Positions 19,619 through 30,848 are shown, numbered from the stretch's first letter. The stretch: 64,000 bases of DNA from Polaromonas sp. P2-4 (GCA_024703855.1 CP087965.1:3712001-3776000); one strand, 5' to 3'. The notes: generated by a model not told the origin, from the sequence alone. Made by a program: numbers and translations.

Positions 19619-22049
19619 ATGACGGCAGACGCTGGCGACGAACTCGCGCGGCTACGCGCCGAAAACGATCGGCTGGTCGGACTGCTGGACACCCATGGCA
19701 TTGCTTGGGGTGTGTCCGAACCTACGACCGTACCGGTTGCTGCGGTACCGCTGACCACGGACGAGAAAGTTGCGCTCTTTCAACGATTGTTTCGCGGACG
19801 CTCTGATGTCTATCCCGTGCGCTGGGAGAGCAAAGCGGGCAAGACAGGCTATTCGCCGGCGTGCGCCAACGAATGGCGCGCCGGCGTTTGCGAGAAGCCC
19901 CGCATCAAGTGCTCGGATTGCGGCCACCGACTGCTGGTGCCTCTGGCCGATCAGGTGATCTACGACCACCTCGCAGGACGTCACACCGTCGGCGTGTATC
20001 CGCTGCTGGCGGATGACAGCTGCCATTTCCTTGCGGTGGACTTCGACGATGCCGATTGGCGCAGCGATGCCCAGGCCTTCGTTCACTCCTGCCGCGAACT
20101 GGGTGTGCCGGCCGCGCTGGAGATCTCGCGCTCGGGCAATGGCGCTCATGCATGGGTATTCTTTTCGTCGAAGGTCGCGGCACGGGATGTACGGAGGCTC
20201 GGCGCCGCCCTCATCAGCCACACCTGCGCCCGCACCCGGCAGCTCAAACTCACGTCCTATGACCGGCTGTTCCCGAACCAGGACACGATGCCCAAAGGTG
20301 GCTTTGGCAACCTGATTGCCCTGCCACTGCAGAAGGCGTCTCTGCGAGAGCGGTGGCAGCGTATTCGTGGACGATGCACTGCAACCCTACGCGGACCAAT
20401 GGACCTTCCTGGCATCAGTACAGCCCATGGCACCGCACGACATCGAGCCGACGATCCTGCGCGCCACCGGTGGCGCGCATCCGCTCGACGTCACCTTCAT
20501 CACCGAGGAAGACCAGCGAGAGCCATGGAGGCGCACAAGGGCTGCCAAGCAGCGCCTGCCTGGCGCCATGCCCGGGTCGCTGACCGTGACCCTGGCCAAC
20601 CTGCTGTACTTCGACAAGGCACCTCTGCCTCAAGCGCTGGCGAACCGCCTGATCCGGTTGGCCGCATTCCAGAACCCCGAGTTCTACAAGGCGCAGGCGA
20701 TGCGCCTGTCGGTGTGGGATGAGCCGCGTGTGATCGGCTGCGCCGAGAATTTTCCGAATCACATCGCCTTGCCGCGAGGCTGCCTTGATGCCGCCAGGGA
20801 GCTTTTGCGCGAGAACGGCATTCGCTGTGAGTTGCGGGACGAGCGATTCAATGGTGAACCGCTGGAGGTGAGCTTCGCCGGCACGCTACGGTCAGACCAA
20901 GAGGAAGCGGTTACCACGATGCTGCGCCATGACACCGGCATCTTGTGCGCGCCAACAGCGTTTGGCAAGACGGTCACGGCGGCGGCGTTGATCGCCCGGC
21001 GGGGCGTGAACACGCTGGTGCTGGTGCACCGTACCGAACTCCTCAAGCAATGGCAGGAGCGGCTGCAGGCTTTCCTGGGCGCGGGGAAAGGTCTGATCGG
21101 CACCATCGGTGGCGGCAAAGCCAAGCCTACGGGCCGGATCGACATCGCGGTGATGCAGTCGTTGTCCCGGCAAGGCGAGACGAGCGAGATCGTTGAGAAC
21201 TACGGCCATGTCATTGCCGACGAGTGCCACCACCTCTCGGCGTTTTCGTTCGAAGCCATCATGAAACGAACGCGGGCCAGGTACGTGCTCGGGCTCACCG
21301 CTACGCCGATCCGGCGCGATGGGCGACAGCCGATCATCTTCATGCAGTGTGGACCGACGCGACACACGGCCGCACGACCGACGGGCGCGCCGCAAACCTT
21401 GGAGGCGATTCCCCGCTACTTGTTGGCGCACATCGCTCTCGTCGCCGATGCCGGCATCCAGGACGTGTTCCGGCACCTTGCCAACGACGCCAGCCGTACC
21501 GAGGCCATCGCTGACGAGATCGCGGACGCTTTCGAGCAGGGACACAAGGTGCTGGTGCTGACCGAGCGGATCGAACACCTTGACGCCATCAGTATGGCGT
21601 TGGTAGGCCGCGTGCCGACACTGTTCACGCTGCACGGCCGCATGTCGAAGAAGCAGCGCACCGCCCTGGTCAGCGAACTGGATGCCCTGCCACCGGACGC
21701 GCCGCGCGTGCTGCTGTCCACCGGCAAGTTGGTCGGCGAAGGCTTCGACCACCCACCGTTGGACACCCTGGTGCTGGCCATGCCCATCTCGTGGAAGGGC
21801 ACGCTGCAGCAATATGCCGGACGCCTGCACCGCGAACATGCCAACAAGACCCGCGTGCGCATCATCGATTTCGTTGATGCCGGTCACCCGGCCCTGCTGC
21901 GCATGTGGGACAAGCGCCAGCGCGGCTACCAGGCTATGGGCTACCGGGTTCCAGCCGCCGTCAGCGACAATCTGGACTTCGATAAGGCACTGCCAGGAGA
22001 GATGGATGCTGCCATCACAAAAGCGGGTATGAAGGTGGGTATGAAATGA
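19619..22049 (+). CDS. Island gene 4: primase-helicase fusion (TOTE-type AEP plus SF2 helicase), frameshifted
   Basis: About 810 residues over two frames. After a short coiled N-terminus, a cysteine cluster (ACANEW, GVCEKPRIKCSDCGHR) resembles a zinc ribbon. An archaeo-eukaryotic primase domain follows, with metal motif FLAVDFDDADW (DxD), histidine motif GNGAHAWVFF and third acidic motif in LFPNQD. The C-terminal half is a superfamily 2 helicase: Walker A APTAFGKT, DECHH box, TATP motif and motif VI QYAGRLHRE. This order is the one I know from primase-helicases of TOTE conflict systems. A frame change at about 20338-20345 separates primase and helicase. Ser-Val-Phe-Val-Asp-Asp after it marks the resumption. 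Plausible roles are NTP-dependent nucleic-acid synthesis or unwinding in defence against invading DNA. Confidence 0.78.
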
Positions 22050-22311
22050 AGTCCAAAGTAAAAGTATCCAGCGCGGAGCGCCGTCTGCCGCCCGTTCTTC
22101 CGGTTCAATGTCTGAGCAGCGGACCATTCAGGCCCGCATTCAATCCTGCATCCGGGTTGATGGGTCAGTCCTGGAATTTAGGCGGGATTTTTGACCTGTA
22201 TCCCATGATTGACGAGCACTAGATGCTATGAAAATAATAGCAAGCTGCATGGTGCGTTTCGTGTACCGCATGGCGGGAAAGCAATCCTCTCCAACTTATG
22301 AAGGCTCTTGA
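22050..22311. other. Intergenic region right of the island
   Basis: The 262 bases between the primase-helicase and the pseudouridine-synthase-like gene hold no gene I can support. The only structure seen is a repeat copy at 22224-22248. No insertion-sequence end, integrase or tRNA attachment site is recognisable. Confidence 0.6.
22224..22248. repeat. Dispersed repeat core, right of the island
   Basis: TGCTATGAAAATAATAGCAAGCTGC shares GCTATnAAAATAATAGCAA with the copy at 39324-39344 and, inverted, with the one at 26851-26912. Confidence 0.6.
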
Positions 22312-23064
22312 ATGACTGAACCCGTTCGTCTCGCCAAACGTCTCGCCGAGATGCTGGCCTGCTCACGCCGCGAGGCTGAGCAGTACATCGAAGGCGGCTG
22401 GGTCACGGTCGATGGCGTGGTGGTGGAGGAACCGCAATTCCGCGTGCTGGACCAGACCATTGTGCTGGCCAAAGACGCCAGCCTGCTGGCGCTGACGGCC
22501 GTGACGCTGCTGCTGCACAAGCCTGCGGGTTATGCGGCCCTTGGTGAGGCCGCAGCGGGTGGGGGCCAGGCGGCAAGCGCTGCGCAACTGCTGTTGCCCG
22601 CCAATCAGTCGCCCGATGACCGCTCGGGCATACGTCCGCTCAAAAAACATTTCTCTGCCGCAGCGCTGGTGACACCGCTGGCGACCGCTGCCAGCGGCCT
22701 GGTGGTGTTCACCCAGGACTGGCGTGTGGCGCGCAAGCTGCGCGAAGACGCGGCTGTGCTCGAGCACGAAGTGATCGTGGAGGTGAGCGGCGACATCAAG
22801 CCCGGCGGCCTGGAGCGCCTGAACCGCATTGACCACGGTTTTACCTTCAATGGCGCCTTGTTGCCGCCCGCCAAGGTGAGCTGGCAAAGCGAAACCCGGC
22901 TGCGCTTTGCGCTCAAGGGGGCCATGCCCGGCCAGATTGCCTACATGTGCGAAAGCGTGGGCCTTAAGGTCGAGGCCATGAAGCGCATACGCCTGGGCCG
23001 CGTGCCCATGAGCCAGCTGCAACCGGGCCAGTGGCGCTACCTGTTGCCGCACGAGCGGTTTTAG
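22312..23064 (+). CDS. RsuA/RluF-type S4-domain protein lacking the catalytic Asp
   Basis: A 250-residue member of the RsuA/RluF pseudouridine synthase family. The N-terminal S4 RNA-binding domain (RLAKRLAEMLACSRREAEQYIEGGWVTVDG, split here as residues 6-35) is followed by the synthase fold beginning LLLHKPAGYAALG. In active enzymes the motif is GRLDxxTxGL. Here the aligned stretch is TPLATAASGLVVFTQD, so the nucleophilic Asp is Ala and the preceding Arg is Pro. The fold is otherwise complete through YMCESVGLKVEAMKRIRLGRV, which is well conserved. It is therefore probably an RNA-binding protein without synthase activity. It forms the right core flank of the island. Confidence 0.8.
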   Translation: MTEPVRLAKRLAEMLACSRREAEQYIEGGWVTVDGVVVEEPQFRVLDQTIVLAKDASLLALTAVTLLLHKPAGYAALGEAAAGGGQAASAAQLLLPANQSPDDRSGIRPLKKHFSAAALVTPLATAASGLVVFTQDWRVARKLREDAAVLEHEVIVEVSGDIKPGGLERLNRIDHGFTFNGALLPPAKVSWQSETRLRFALKGAMPGQIAYMCESVGLKVEAMKRIRLGRVPMSQLQPGQWRYLLPHERF

Positions 23065-23066
23065 CC

Positions 23067-23561
23067 TTATCCGGCCACACCGATCGGAATGATGCCCGGA
23101 AACGCCCAGATCAAGCTGCCCGTCATCAAAAAGTAGCGCGCAAATTTGCCGATCGCCATGTAGGCCAGGCAGGGCCAAAAGGAAACTTGAGCCAGCCCGC
23201 CACGGCGCACAGCGGGTCTCCCGCCACCGGCAACCAGGCCAGCAGGCAGGCCTTGGGCCCCAGTTTTTCCAGCCAGCGAACGGCGCGGCCGTGGTGTGAG
23301 GAGTGCTGGTACTTGTCCACGACTACGTGCGCCTCATAACCTATCCACCAGTCCAGCGCGCCGCCCAGCGTGTTACCGACCGTGGCGACCAGCACCGCCG
23401 GCCAGAACATGGCGGGATTGAGTTTGACCAGCCCGAACACCGCGGGCTCAGAGGCCAGCGGCAGCAGGGGTTGCGGAGATGAAAGAGATCACAAACACCG
23501 TGCTCAGGCCAAATTCAGGCAAGGCCAGTAGTTCTATCAGGCGGTGGGTCCAGGCTTCCAT
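23067..23561 (-). CDS. YqaA-family (DedA-like) inner-membrane protein, two frameshifts
   Basis: The joined reading gives about 165 residues with several membrane segments: one near VFVISFISATLLPLASEP (a diagnostic YqaA stretch), one near WPAVLVATVGNTLGGALDWWIGY, and a C-terminal one near LAYMAIGKFARYFLM. An extra G in the run at 23467-23470 and a missing base in the run at 23177-23180 break the frame. Correcting both gives a stop at 23067. The family belongs to the SNARE-associated/DedA-like group with presumed lipid-transport function. It converges with the preceding gene, the two stops being almost adjacent. Confidence 0.75.
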
Positions 23562-23742
23562 AGGACTTCGAGTATAGAGACGCTCGCATATGGCGTCACC
23601 CCCTGCAACAGGACAGGCAGCGAACGGTAAGAAAGCTGCCTGCAAATCGGTAAGCAAATGCCGTGTATAAATTTCAATTGCTGAAATTTTAGGCAGTTAC
23701 AATCATGCCTTCTTTTTCGGCAATTCGCACCTTCCTTTTTTC

Positions 23743-24822
23743 ATGAACATCGGCCCCTACGCTTTGACAAACAATGTGTTTGTCGCGCCCATGGCTGGTG
23801 TGACGGACCGGCCGTTTCGCCAGCTTTGCAAAAAGCTGGGCGCGGGTTACGCGGTCAGCGAAATGGTGACCTCGCGCCGCGACTTGTGGGACAGCCTGAA
23901 GACCTCGCGCCGCGCCAACCATGAAGGCGAGGATGCGCCGATTGCCGTGCAGATTGCCGGCACCGACGCTCAGATGATGGCCGAGGCTGCGGCCTACAAC
24001 GTGGATCGCGGCGCGCAAATCATCGACATCAACATGGGTTGCCCGGCCAAGAAGGTCTGCAACAAATGGGCCGGTTCCGCCCTGATGCAGGACGAAACGC
24101 TGGCGCTGCAGATTGTCGAAGCGGTGGTTGCCGCCTGCTTGCCCCACAAGGTTCCCGTCACGCTGAAGATGCGCACCGGCTGGTGCCAAAGCCACAAAAA
24201 TGCCCTGACAATTGCACGCGCGGCTGAAAGCGCCGGCGTGCAGATGATCACGGTGCATGGCCGCACGCGCGAGCAGGGTTACAAAGGGCTTGCCGAATAC
24301 GACACGATTGCCGCCGTGAAAGCGGTCCTGCGCATTCCGGTGGTGGCCAATGGCGACATCACAAGCCCCGAAAAAGCCCAGGGCGTGCTGGCTTACACCG
24401 GCGCCGATGCCATCATGATTGGCCGCGCGGCCCAGGGACGGCCCTGGATTTTCCGCGAGGTGGCGCATTTCATGGCCACGGGCACACAACTTGCGCCGCC
24501 GCTGGTGGCTGAAGTCAAGCGCCTGCTGCTCGATCATTTGCTGGACCACTACGGCCTGTATGGCGACTTCACCGGCGTGCGCACCGCGCGCAAGCACATC
24601 GGCTGGTATGTGAAGACATTGCCGGGTGGCGAAGCGTTTCGTGCGCAAATGAACCTGCTGGAAGACTGCGAAGCCCAGTTGCAGGCCGTCAATGAATTTT
24701 TTGAAAATCTGGGCGCGTGGATGGACCGCATTCCGGCGGGTAGAGCGGGTGAGGATAGCCAGAGCGAACCGGCACAGACAGGTATGAACAAAGATAAAAA
24801 TCAGGAGGAAGCTGCTGCATGA
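23743..24822 (+). CDS. dusB: DusB tRNA-dihydrouridine synthase
   Basis: A 359-residue FMN enzyme that reduces uridines in the tRNA D-loop. A TIM barrel opens with VFVAPMAGVTDRPFRQ. The catalytic Cys lies in DINMGCPAKKVC, followed by the FMN/tRNA contacts TLKMRTGW, TVHGRTREQ, VANGDI and GRAAQGRPWIF. A C-terminal helical domain carries RKHIGWY. It overlaps fis by 4 bases (24819-24822), the conserved dusB-fis operon of proteobacteria. Confidence 0.95.
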   Translation: MNIGPYALTNNVFVAPMAGVTDRPFRQLCKKLGAGYAVSEMVTSRRDLWDSLKTSRRANHEGEDAPIAVQIAGTDAQMMAEAAAYNVDRGAQIIDINMGCPAKKVCNKWAGSALMQDETLALQIVEAVVAACLPHKVPVTLKMRTGWCQSHKNALTIARAAESAGVQMITVHGRTREQGYKGLAEYDTIAAVKAVLRIPVVANGDITSPEKAQGVLAYTGADAIMIGRAAQGRPWIFREVAHFMATGTQLAPPLVAEVKRLLLDHLLDHYGLYGDFTGVRTARKHIGWYVKTLPGGEAFRAQMNLLEDCEAQLQAVNEFFENLGAWMDRIPAGRAGEDSQSEPAQTGMNKDKNQEEAAA

Positions 24823-25058
24823 GCAAAAAACACATAGAAGAGTGCGTACGCACCAGTCTGGAAGGCTATTTCAAGGACCTGCACGGCATCGAGCCCGATG
24901 GCAGCATGTACGACATGATGGTGCGGGTGGTTGAAAAACCCCTGCTCGAAGTCGTGATGCGGCATGCCGAGCAAAACCAGTCGCGCGCCGCCGAATGGCT
25001 GGGCCTGAACCGCAATACCCTGCGTAAAAAGTTAGTTGAGCACAAGCTCATCAAATAA
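24819..25058 (+). CDS. fis: Fis family DNA-binding protein
   Basis: A 79-residue nucleoid-associated regulator. The C-terminal helix-turn-helix [19 protein letters not shown] is intact. The N-terminus is shorter than the 98-residue enterobacterial Fis, as is usual in betaproteobacteria. The start is preceded by AGGAGG inside the end of dusB, one of the strongest ribosome binding sites in the window, consistent with Fis being made in excess of DusB. Confidence 0.93.
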   Translation: MSKKHIEECVRTSLEGYFKDLHGIEPDGSMYDMMVRVVEKPLLEVVMRHAEQNQSRAAEWLGLNRNTLRKKLVEHKLIK

Positions 25059-25113
25059 GCCCATCTCCCTCACGGTTCGCGTCTCCGGACTGCACTTCTT
25101 CAAAAGACAAAAA

Positions 25114-26696
<1,583 letters not shown>

Positions 26697-26698
<2 letters not shown>

Positions 26699-26840
26699 AG
26701 TTCGCCGCTCGGCTACTGCGCGTGCGCATGGCGGCGTTGGTCCGCTGCTCGGAATCCTCACGTACCGAAGTACGTTCCGGTTCCTGCGCTGCGTCCGCCT
26801 TGCCCTGCACCCGCTCGCTACGCCGCTCGGCGAACTTCGG
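26697..26840. repeat. Large imperfect inverted repeat between converging purH and hemL
   Basis: The left arm GAAGTTCGCCGCTCGG (from 26697, overlapping the purH stop) pairs with the right arm ending near 26840 (14 of 16 bases). The arms enclose the inner palindrome CGTAC-CGAA-GTACG at 26761-26774. The element can fold in either direction and may end both converging transcripts. It resembles long intergenic repeats known from Comamonadaceae genomes. Confidence 0.6.
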
Positions 26841-26850
26841 GCACCACTGT

Positions 26851-26912
26851 TTAAGAAAAAAATAGCCAAGCCGCCCGCTAAGCGGGCGCAGGCAGCTATT
26901 ATTTTGATAGCG
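26851..26912. repeat. Dispersed repeat, inverted copy at the end of hemL
   Basis: On the minus strand it reads CGCTATCAAAATAATAGCTG, then CCTGCGCCCGC and an A/T-rich end. Its first bases encode the last codons of hemL in the restored frame, including the TAA stop. Confidence 0.65.
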
Positions 26913-28207
26913 TCTTGAAAATCTCGCGCGGCTGCCACGGTCGCCGCGATGTCTTCGTCGCTGTGCGCGGCGCTGACAAAGCCGGCTTCATAGAGTGCCG
27001 GTGCGATATAGACGCCGCGGTCCAGCAGGCCGTGAAACAGCGCGTTGAATTTCGCGTTGTCGGTGGTCATCACCTTGGCGTAGTTCTGCGGCAGGGCATC
27101 AAACAAAAAGAAGCCAAACATGCCGCCTTCGCTGTCGGCGCTGAAGGGCAGGCCCTCGGCCGCAGCCGCGGCCTTCAGGCCGTCGACCAGCGAGCGCGTC
27201 TTTTGCGAGAGAGCTTCATAAAAACCGGGCTTGGCGATTTCCTTCAGCGTGGCCAGGCCGCAGGCCGTGGCGACCGGATTGCCCGACAGCGTGCCGGCCT
27301 GGTAGACCGGGCCGAGCGGCGCCAGGTGTTCCATGATGGCGCGCGGCCCGCCAAAAGCGGCCAGCGGCATGCCGCCACCGATCACCTTGCCCAGCACCGT
27401 GAGGTCGGGCTTGATGCCCAGCACGCCTTGCGCGCCGTGCAAGCCGACGCGGAAACCCGTCATCACTTCATCGAACACCAGCAGCGCACCATGCTGCGTG
27501 CACAGCTCGCGGCAACGCCGGGCGAAGGCAGGAGTGGCGCGCACAAAGTTCATGTTGCCGGCGATCGCCTCGATCATCAGGCAGGCCATCTCGTGGCCGT
27601 GCAGTGCGAAAGCTTCTTCCAGTTGCGCTAGGTTGTTGTATTCGAGCACCAGCGTGTGCTGTACCGCCTCGGGCGGCACGCCGGCTGAGGTCGGGTGGCC
27701 GAAGGTGGCAAGGCCGGAGCCGGCCTTGACCAGCAGCGCGTCAGCATGGCCGTGGTAGCAGCCCTCGAACTTGATGATGTAGCTGCGGCCAGTCGCGCCA
27801 CGCGCCAGGCGCAGCGCGCTCATGGCGGCTTCGGTACCCGAGCTGACGAGGCGCACCATTTCCATCGAAGGCACCAGTGCGAGGATGGCCTCGGCCAGTT
27901 CAATTTCGCGCTCGGTCGGCGCGCCGTAGGAGAAGCCTTCGAGCACGGCTTTTTGCACCGCTTCGACCACGGCCGGGTGACCATGGCCCAAGATCATTGG
28001 CCCCCACGAGCCGATGTAGTCGATATAGCGCTTGCCGTCGGCGTCCCAGAAATACGCTCCTTGAGCGCGCTGGATGAAGCGCGGTGTGCCGCCCACGGCC
28101 TTGAAGGCCCTGACCGGCGAATTGACACCGCCGGGAATTACGGTGCGGGCGCGCTCAAACAGCGCGGTGTTTCGGGAAGTGTCGGGTTTAGTGTTTGATG
28201 GTTCCAT
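26899..28207 (-). CDS. hemL: HemL glutamate-1-semialdehyde 2,1-aminomutase, C-terminus frameshifted
   Basis: PLP enzyme that makes 5-aminolevulinate for haem. Family marks are [10 protein letters not shown] near the N-terminus, [13 protein letters not shown], the cofactor-binding [27 protein letters not shown], and the Schiff-base Lys in [17 protein letters not shown]. Near 26921-26928 two bases seem to be missing. Restoring them gives [10 protein letters not shown] and a stop at 26899, the usual end. Without the correction the frame would run on through the repeat to 26669. The ATG at 28207 is preferred over a TTG at 28222. The start overlaps the end of thiD. Confidence 0.92.
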
Positions 28208-29162
28208 CAGGGGGCAGCTCAAAAGGAGGATTGGAAGTCAGGTCGCCATCATCGTCTGTCGCATCTGTTTCGTCCGCTTCATCTTCGGATTCTTCAGCAT
28301 CGACATCGGTCTGGGCCCAGAACAGGCGGTCCGGCACGATGTTGCCCATGCCGGGGTGAAAACCGGCATCCAGGCTGTGGTCCAGATAAGTCAGGGCTTC
28401 GGCCGTGGCCGCTTGCAGGTCGTGGCCGTTGGCCAGCAGGGCCGAAAGGGCGGCGGACAGCGTCTCGCCCGCGCCGGCAAAGACGGCCTCAAAGCGTTCG
28501 AACTTTTCGCTGTACAGCACCGCTAGCGGTGTGGCCAGCACGTTGTCAATGAATTGCTCGGGCAGGGGAATGCCGGTGACCAGCGTGTAGGGTACGCCCA
28601 GGTCGGCGGCGGCCTTCGCAATGTCCCGCGCCGACGGGTTGCGCTCGCCAGACCAGTCAGGAAGCAACCAGCGCCACAGGCTGCTGTGGTTGCCAACCAA
28701 CACTGTGGTCTGCGGCAGCAGCAACTCACGAAAGGCATCGAGGTAGCTGTCAATCTCGCTTTCCTCCCACCAGGACAAGCTTGGCATGTAGGCGATAAGT
28801 GGTATGTCCGAATAGTCCGATGCGATCTCGGCAATGGTGCTGATGTTCTCAGGACTACCGACAAAACCCACCTTGATGGCCGAGACCGGCATGTCTTCCA
28901 GTGCGGAGCGCGCCTGGTCGGTGACGGCTTCTTCGTCGAATGAAAAGTGGTCAAAAATTTCGGCCGTGTCGCGCACGTAGGCACCAGTGACAACAGCCAG
29001 CGGGTGAGCGCCGGCTGACGCAATGGCCGCGATGTCGGCCGTCAGACCGCCTGCGCCGCTCGGGTCGCTGGCATTGAATGTCATGACGCATGCCGGTGAC
29101 GCATCACTGTCCTCAATCTGGAGTTGTCGGCTGTCCATTGGAGGGGTGTGGGGGTTTGCCAT
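28188..29162 (-). CDS. thiD: ThiD-type hydroxymethylpyrimidine/phosphomethylpyrimidine kinase
   Basis: Ribokinase-fold kinase of thiamine synthesis. The N-terminal [19 protein letters not shown] is the HMP-binding signature and the C-terminal anion hole is [15 protein letters not shown]. An acidic tail (residues about 295-315, Asp/Glu-rich) is unusual for ThiD and looks disordered. The family normally has about 265-290 residues, so the tail accounts for the extra length here. I choose the ATG at 29162. It runs into hemL with overlap, and rubredoxin is divergent upstream. Confidence 0.85.
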   Translation of the reverse strand: MANPHTPPMDSRQLQIEDSDASPACVMTFNASDPSGAGGLTADIAAIASAGAHPLAVVTGAYVRDTAEIFDHFSFDEEAVTDQARSALEDMPVSAIKVGFVGSPENISTIAEIASDYSDIPLIAYMPSLSWWEESEIDSYLDAFRELLLPQTTVLVGNHSSLWRWLLPDWSGERNPSARDIAKAAADLGVPYTLVTGIPLPEQFIDNVLATPLAVLYSEKFERFEAVFAGAGETLSAALSALLANGHDLQAATAEALTYLDHSLDAGFHPGMGNIVPDRLFWAQTDVDAEESEDEADETDATDDDGDLTSNPPFELPPDGTIKH

Positions 29163-29244
29163 AGGCTGCGATTTTGCCTTGTACGTCAATAAGCAACGCC
29201 ACGTCGATACAATCATTGCATTCTATTCGAAGGCAACTTAAGCT

Positions 29245-29419
29245 GTGACTCAATCAACGACGTGGATGTGTTTAATTTGTGGGTGGATTTATGACGAAAT
29301 CGTCGGTGCGCCCTGAGCATGGTATTGCAGCAGGAACGCCTTGGGCCCAAGTGCCCATGAACTGGACTTGCCCGGAATGCGGAGCGCGCAAAGAAGATTT
29401 CGAAATGGTTCAGATATAA
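29245..29419 (+). CDS. rubA: Rubredoxin, frameshifted
   Basis: A small electron carrier of about 57 residues with one Fe(Cys)4 site. The two Cys pairs are CLICGW and CPECGA, separated by the expected PWAQVPMNW stretch. An extra C in CCC at 29311-29313 breaks the frame at GAPEHG. It is too short and too broken to appear as one open frame, but the family match is clear in both halves. The start is either GTG 29245 or ATG 29266. It sits just ahead of pilG, an arrangement common in this family of bacteria. Confidence 0.85.
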
Positions 29420-29505
29420 GCCAGATACCAATGTTGGGGCGATTGCTTCAACGGTCGTAACCTGCTGTCACGGCATCAGGGTCTGCAAAAACAGGAGCAA
29501 AGGCA

Positions 29506-29905
29506 GTGAGTATTCCCAGTTCTGGACTCAAGGTTTTGGTCGTCGATGACAGCAATACCATCCGGCGTAGCGCCGAGATATTCTTGAAGCAGGGCGGGCA
29601 TGAAGTATTGCTGGCTGAAGACGGGTTTGATGCCCTCTCCAAGGTCAATGACTATGAGCCCGACCTGATTTTTTGCGATATTCTGATGCCCCGCCTGGAT
29701 GGCTATCAAACCTGTGCGATTATCAAACGCAATGCAAAATTTTCCGCCGTGCCTATTGTGATGCTGTCCTCCAAGGACGGCGTGTTCGATAAGGCTCGGG
29801 GTCGTATGGTCGGTTCTGCAAGACTACCTGACCAAGCCTTTTACCAAAGATCAGCTGCTCCAAACCGTTCAGGAGCTGGGCGGCGCAAAACAAGGAGTAG
29901 TGTGA
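29506..29905 (+). CDS. pilG: PilG-type response regulator of twitching motility, frameshifted
   Basis: A single-domain CheY-like receiver, about 132 residues. The acidic pocket is VVDDSN, the phospho-acceptor Asp lies in FCDILMPRLDG, and the Thr/Ser-Lys pair in VMLSSKDG and YLTKPF. A one- or two-base indel at about 29818-29822 shifts the last third. The restored text is QDYLTKPFTKDQLLQTVQELGG with a stop at 29903-29905. The stop overlaps the pilH start as TGATG. In Pseudomonas PilG is the output regulator for pilus extension and cAMP control. Confidence 0.9.
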
Positions 29906-30270
29906 TGGCGATTAACAAGATATTGGTGGTGGATGACTCCAAAACCGAATTGATGTACCTGACCGATCTTTTGGTCAAGAACGGTTTCTCGGTGAAAACC
30001 GCAGAGAACGCGGAAGATGCCTTCCGTCGTCTGGCTGAAGAAAAGCCGGAGCTGATCTTGATGGATGTGGTGATGCCCGGCCAAAACGGCTTCCAGCTGA
30101 CAAGGGCTATCACGCGTGACCCTCTCTACTCCGATATCCCTATCGTGATGTGCACCAGCAAAAACCAGGAAACAGACCGTGTTTGGGGAATGCGGCAGGG
30201 TGCGAGAGACTACATCACCAAGCCCGTTGAGGCCGGCGAATTAATGGCCAAAATCAAGGCCCTCGGCTGA
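29905..30270 (+). CDS. pilH: PilH-type response regulator
   Basis: A 121-residue receiver domain, complete. The acidic pair lies in LVVDDSKTE, the phospho-acceptor Asp in LILMDVVMPGQNG, Thr in VMCTSKNQ and Lys in YITKPVEAGEL. The start overlaps the pilG stop. In Pseudomonas PilH opposes or tunes PilG signalling from ChpA. Confidence 0.93.
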   Translation: MAINKILVVDDSKTELMYLTDLLVKNGFSVKTAENAEDAFRRLAEEKPELILMDVVMPGQNGFQLTRAITRDPLYSDIPIVMCTSKNQETDRVWGMRQGARDYITKPVEAGELMAKIKALG

Positions 30271-30291
30271 TTTACGGGCATAAAACCAGAG

Positions 30292-30819
30292 CATGGCGAA
30301 CAGACAAGCCCTTAGGGAGCTACAAACCCGGCTGGCCGAAAGGCTGCAGATCGCACGTACACAAGGCGTTGCCGCGTCCTGGTTGGCCGTGGAGGCGGGG
30401 GGAAGAAATACCTGTTTCCGCTGAGCCAGTCGGGTGAAATCTTCCCGTGGGTCAGCACGCAGCCGGTTCCTTATACCCAGGCCTGGTTTGCGGGTGTTGC
30501 CAATTTGCAGGGCGGCTTGTTTGGCGTGGTTGACCTGGCAAGTTACGTGAGCGGCCAGTCCCCCCGCTGAAAAATGAACTCGCGCTCGGATTCCAGGCTC
30601 GTTGCGCTCAACAGCGCGCTGGAAGTTAATTGCGCCCTGCTGATCGACAAGCTGGCCGGATTGCGCAACCAGACTGCATTCAGCGATTTTTCCGAAAAAT
30701 CAGCCGATGCGCCTGAATTTTTTGGCAATCAATACGTTGACCTCAATGGCGCAAGCTGGCAGGAAATCAACCTTCAGTTGCTTGCTCAGCAAGCGGATTT
30801 TTTGACGATAGGCGCATAG
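30292..30819 (+). pseudogene. pilI: PilI-type CheW adaptor, at least three lesions
   Basis: The CheW-like coupling protein expected between pilH and pilJ. The text is recognisable in pieces: ANRQALRELQTRLAERL at the start, KKYLFPLSQSGEIFPW and LQGGLFGVVDLASYVSG after a missing base in the G run at 30397-30402, then a TGA at 30568-30570 and RLVALNSALEVNCALLIDKL and SWQEINLQLLAQQADFL in the original frame. Reading through needs one base added at 30397-30402, one added near 30567 and one removed near 30590. Three lesions in 530 bases exceed the local average, so either this stretch is poorly determined or the gene is really decaying. Confidence 0.7.
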
Positions 30820-30848
30820 CGCACCCTGTTTCTCCCAGAAGGCTCACC

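Noticed and set aside
17932..19758. Open frame of 608 codons on the minus strand across the island
   Set aside because: It is antisense to island genes 1-4 and has no domain-like pattern; the sense frames contain nuclease and primase motifs.
20892..22127. Open frame of 411 codons on the minus strand
   Set aside because: It is the complement of the helicase domain of island gene 4.
15651..22311. Prophage or integrative element with integrase and att sites
   Set aside because: No integrase, transposase, tRNA target or clear direct repeat is visible at either end; only weak copies of an intergenic repeat are present.
24480..24494. GGGCAC-N5-TTGC, sigma-54-like, on the plus strand
   Set aside because: It lies in the middle of dusB with no gene start at a suitable distance; a chance match.
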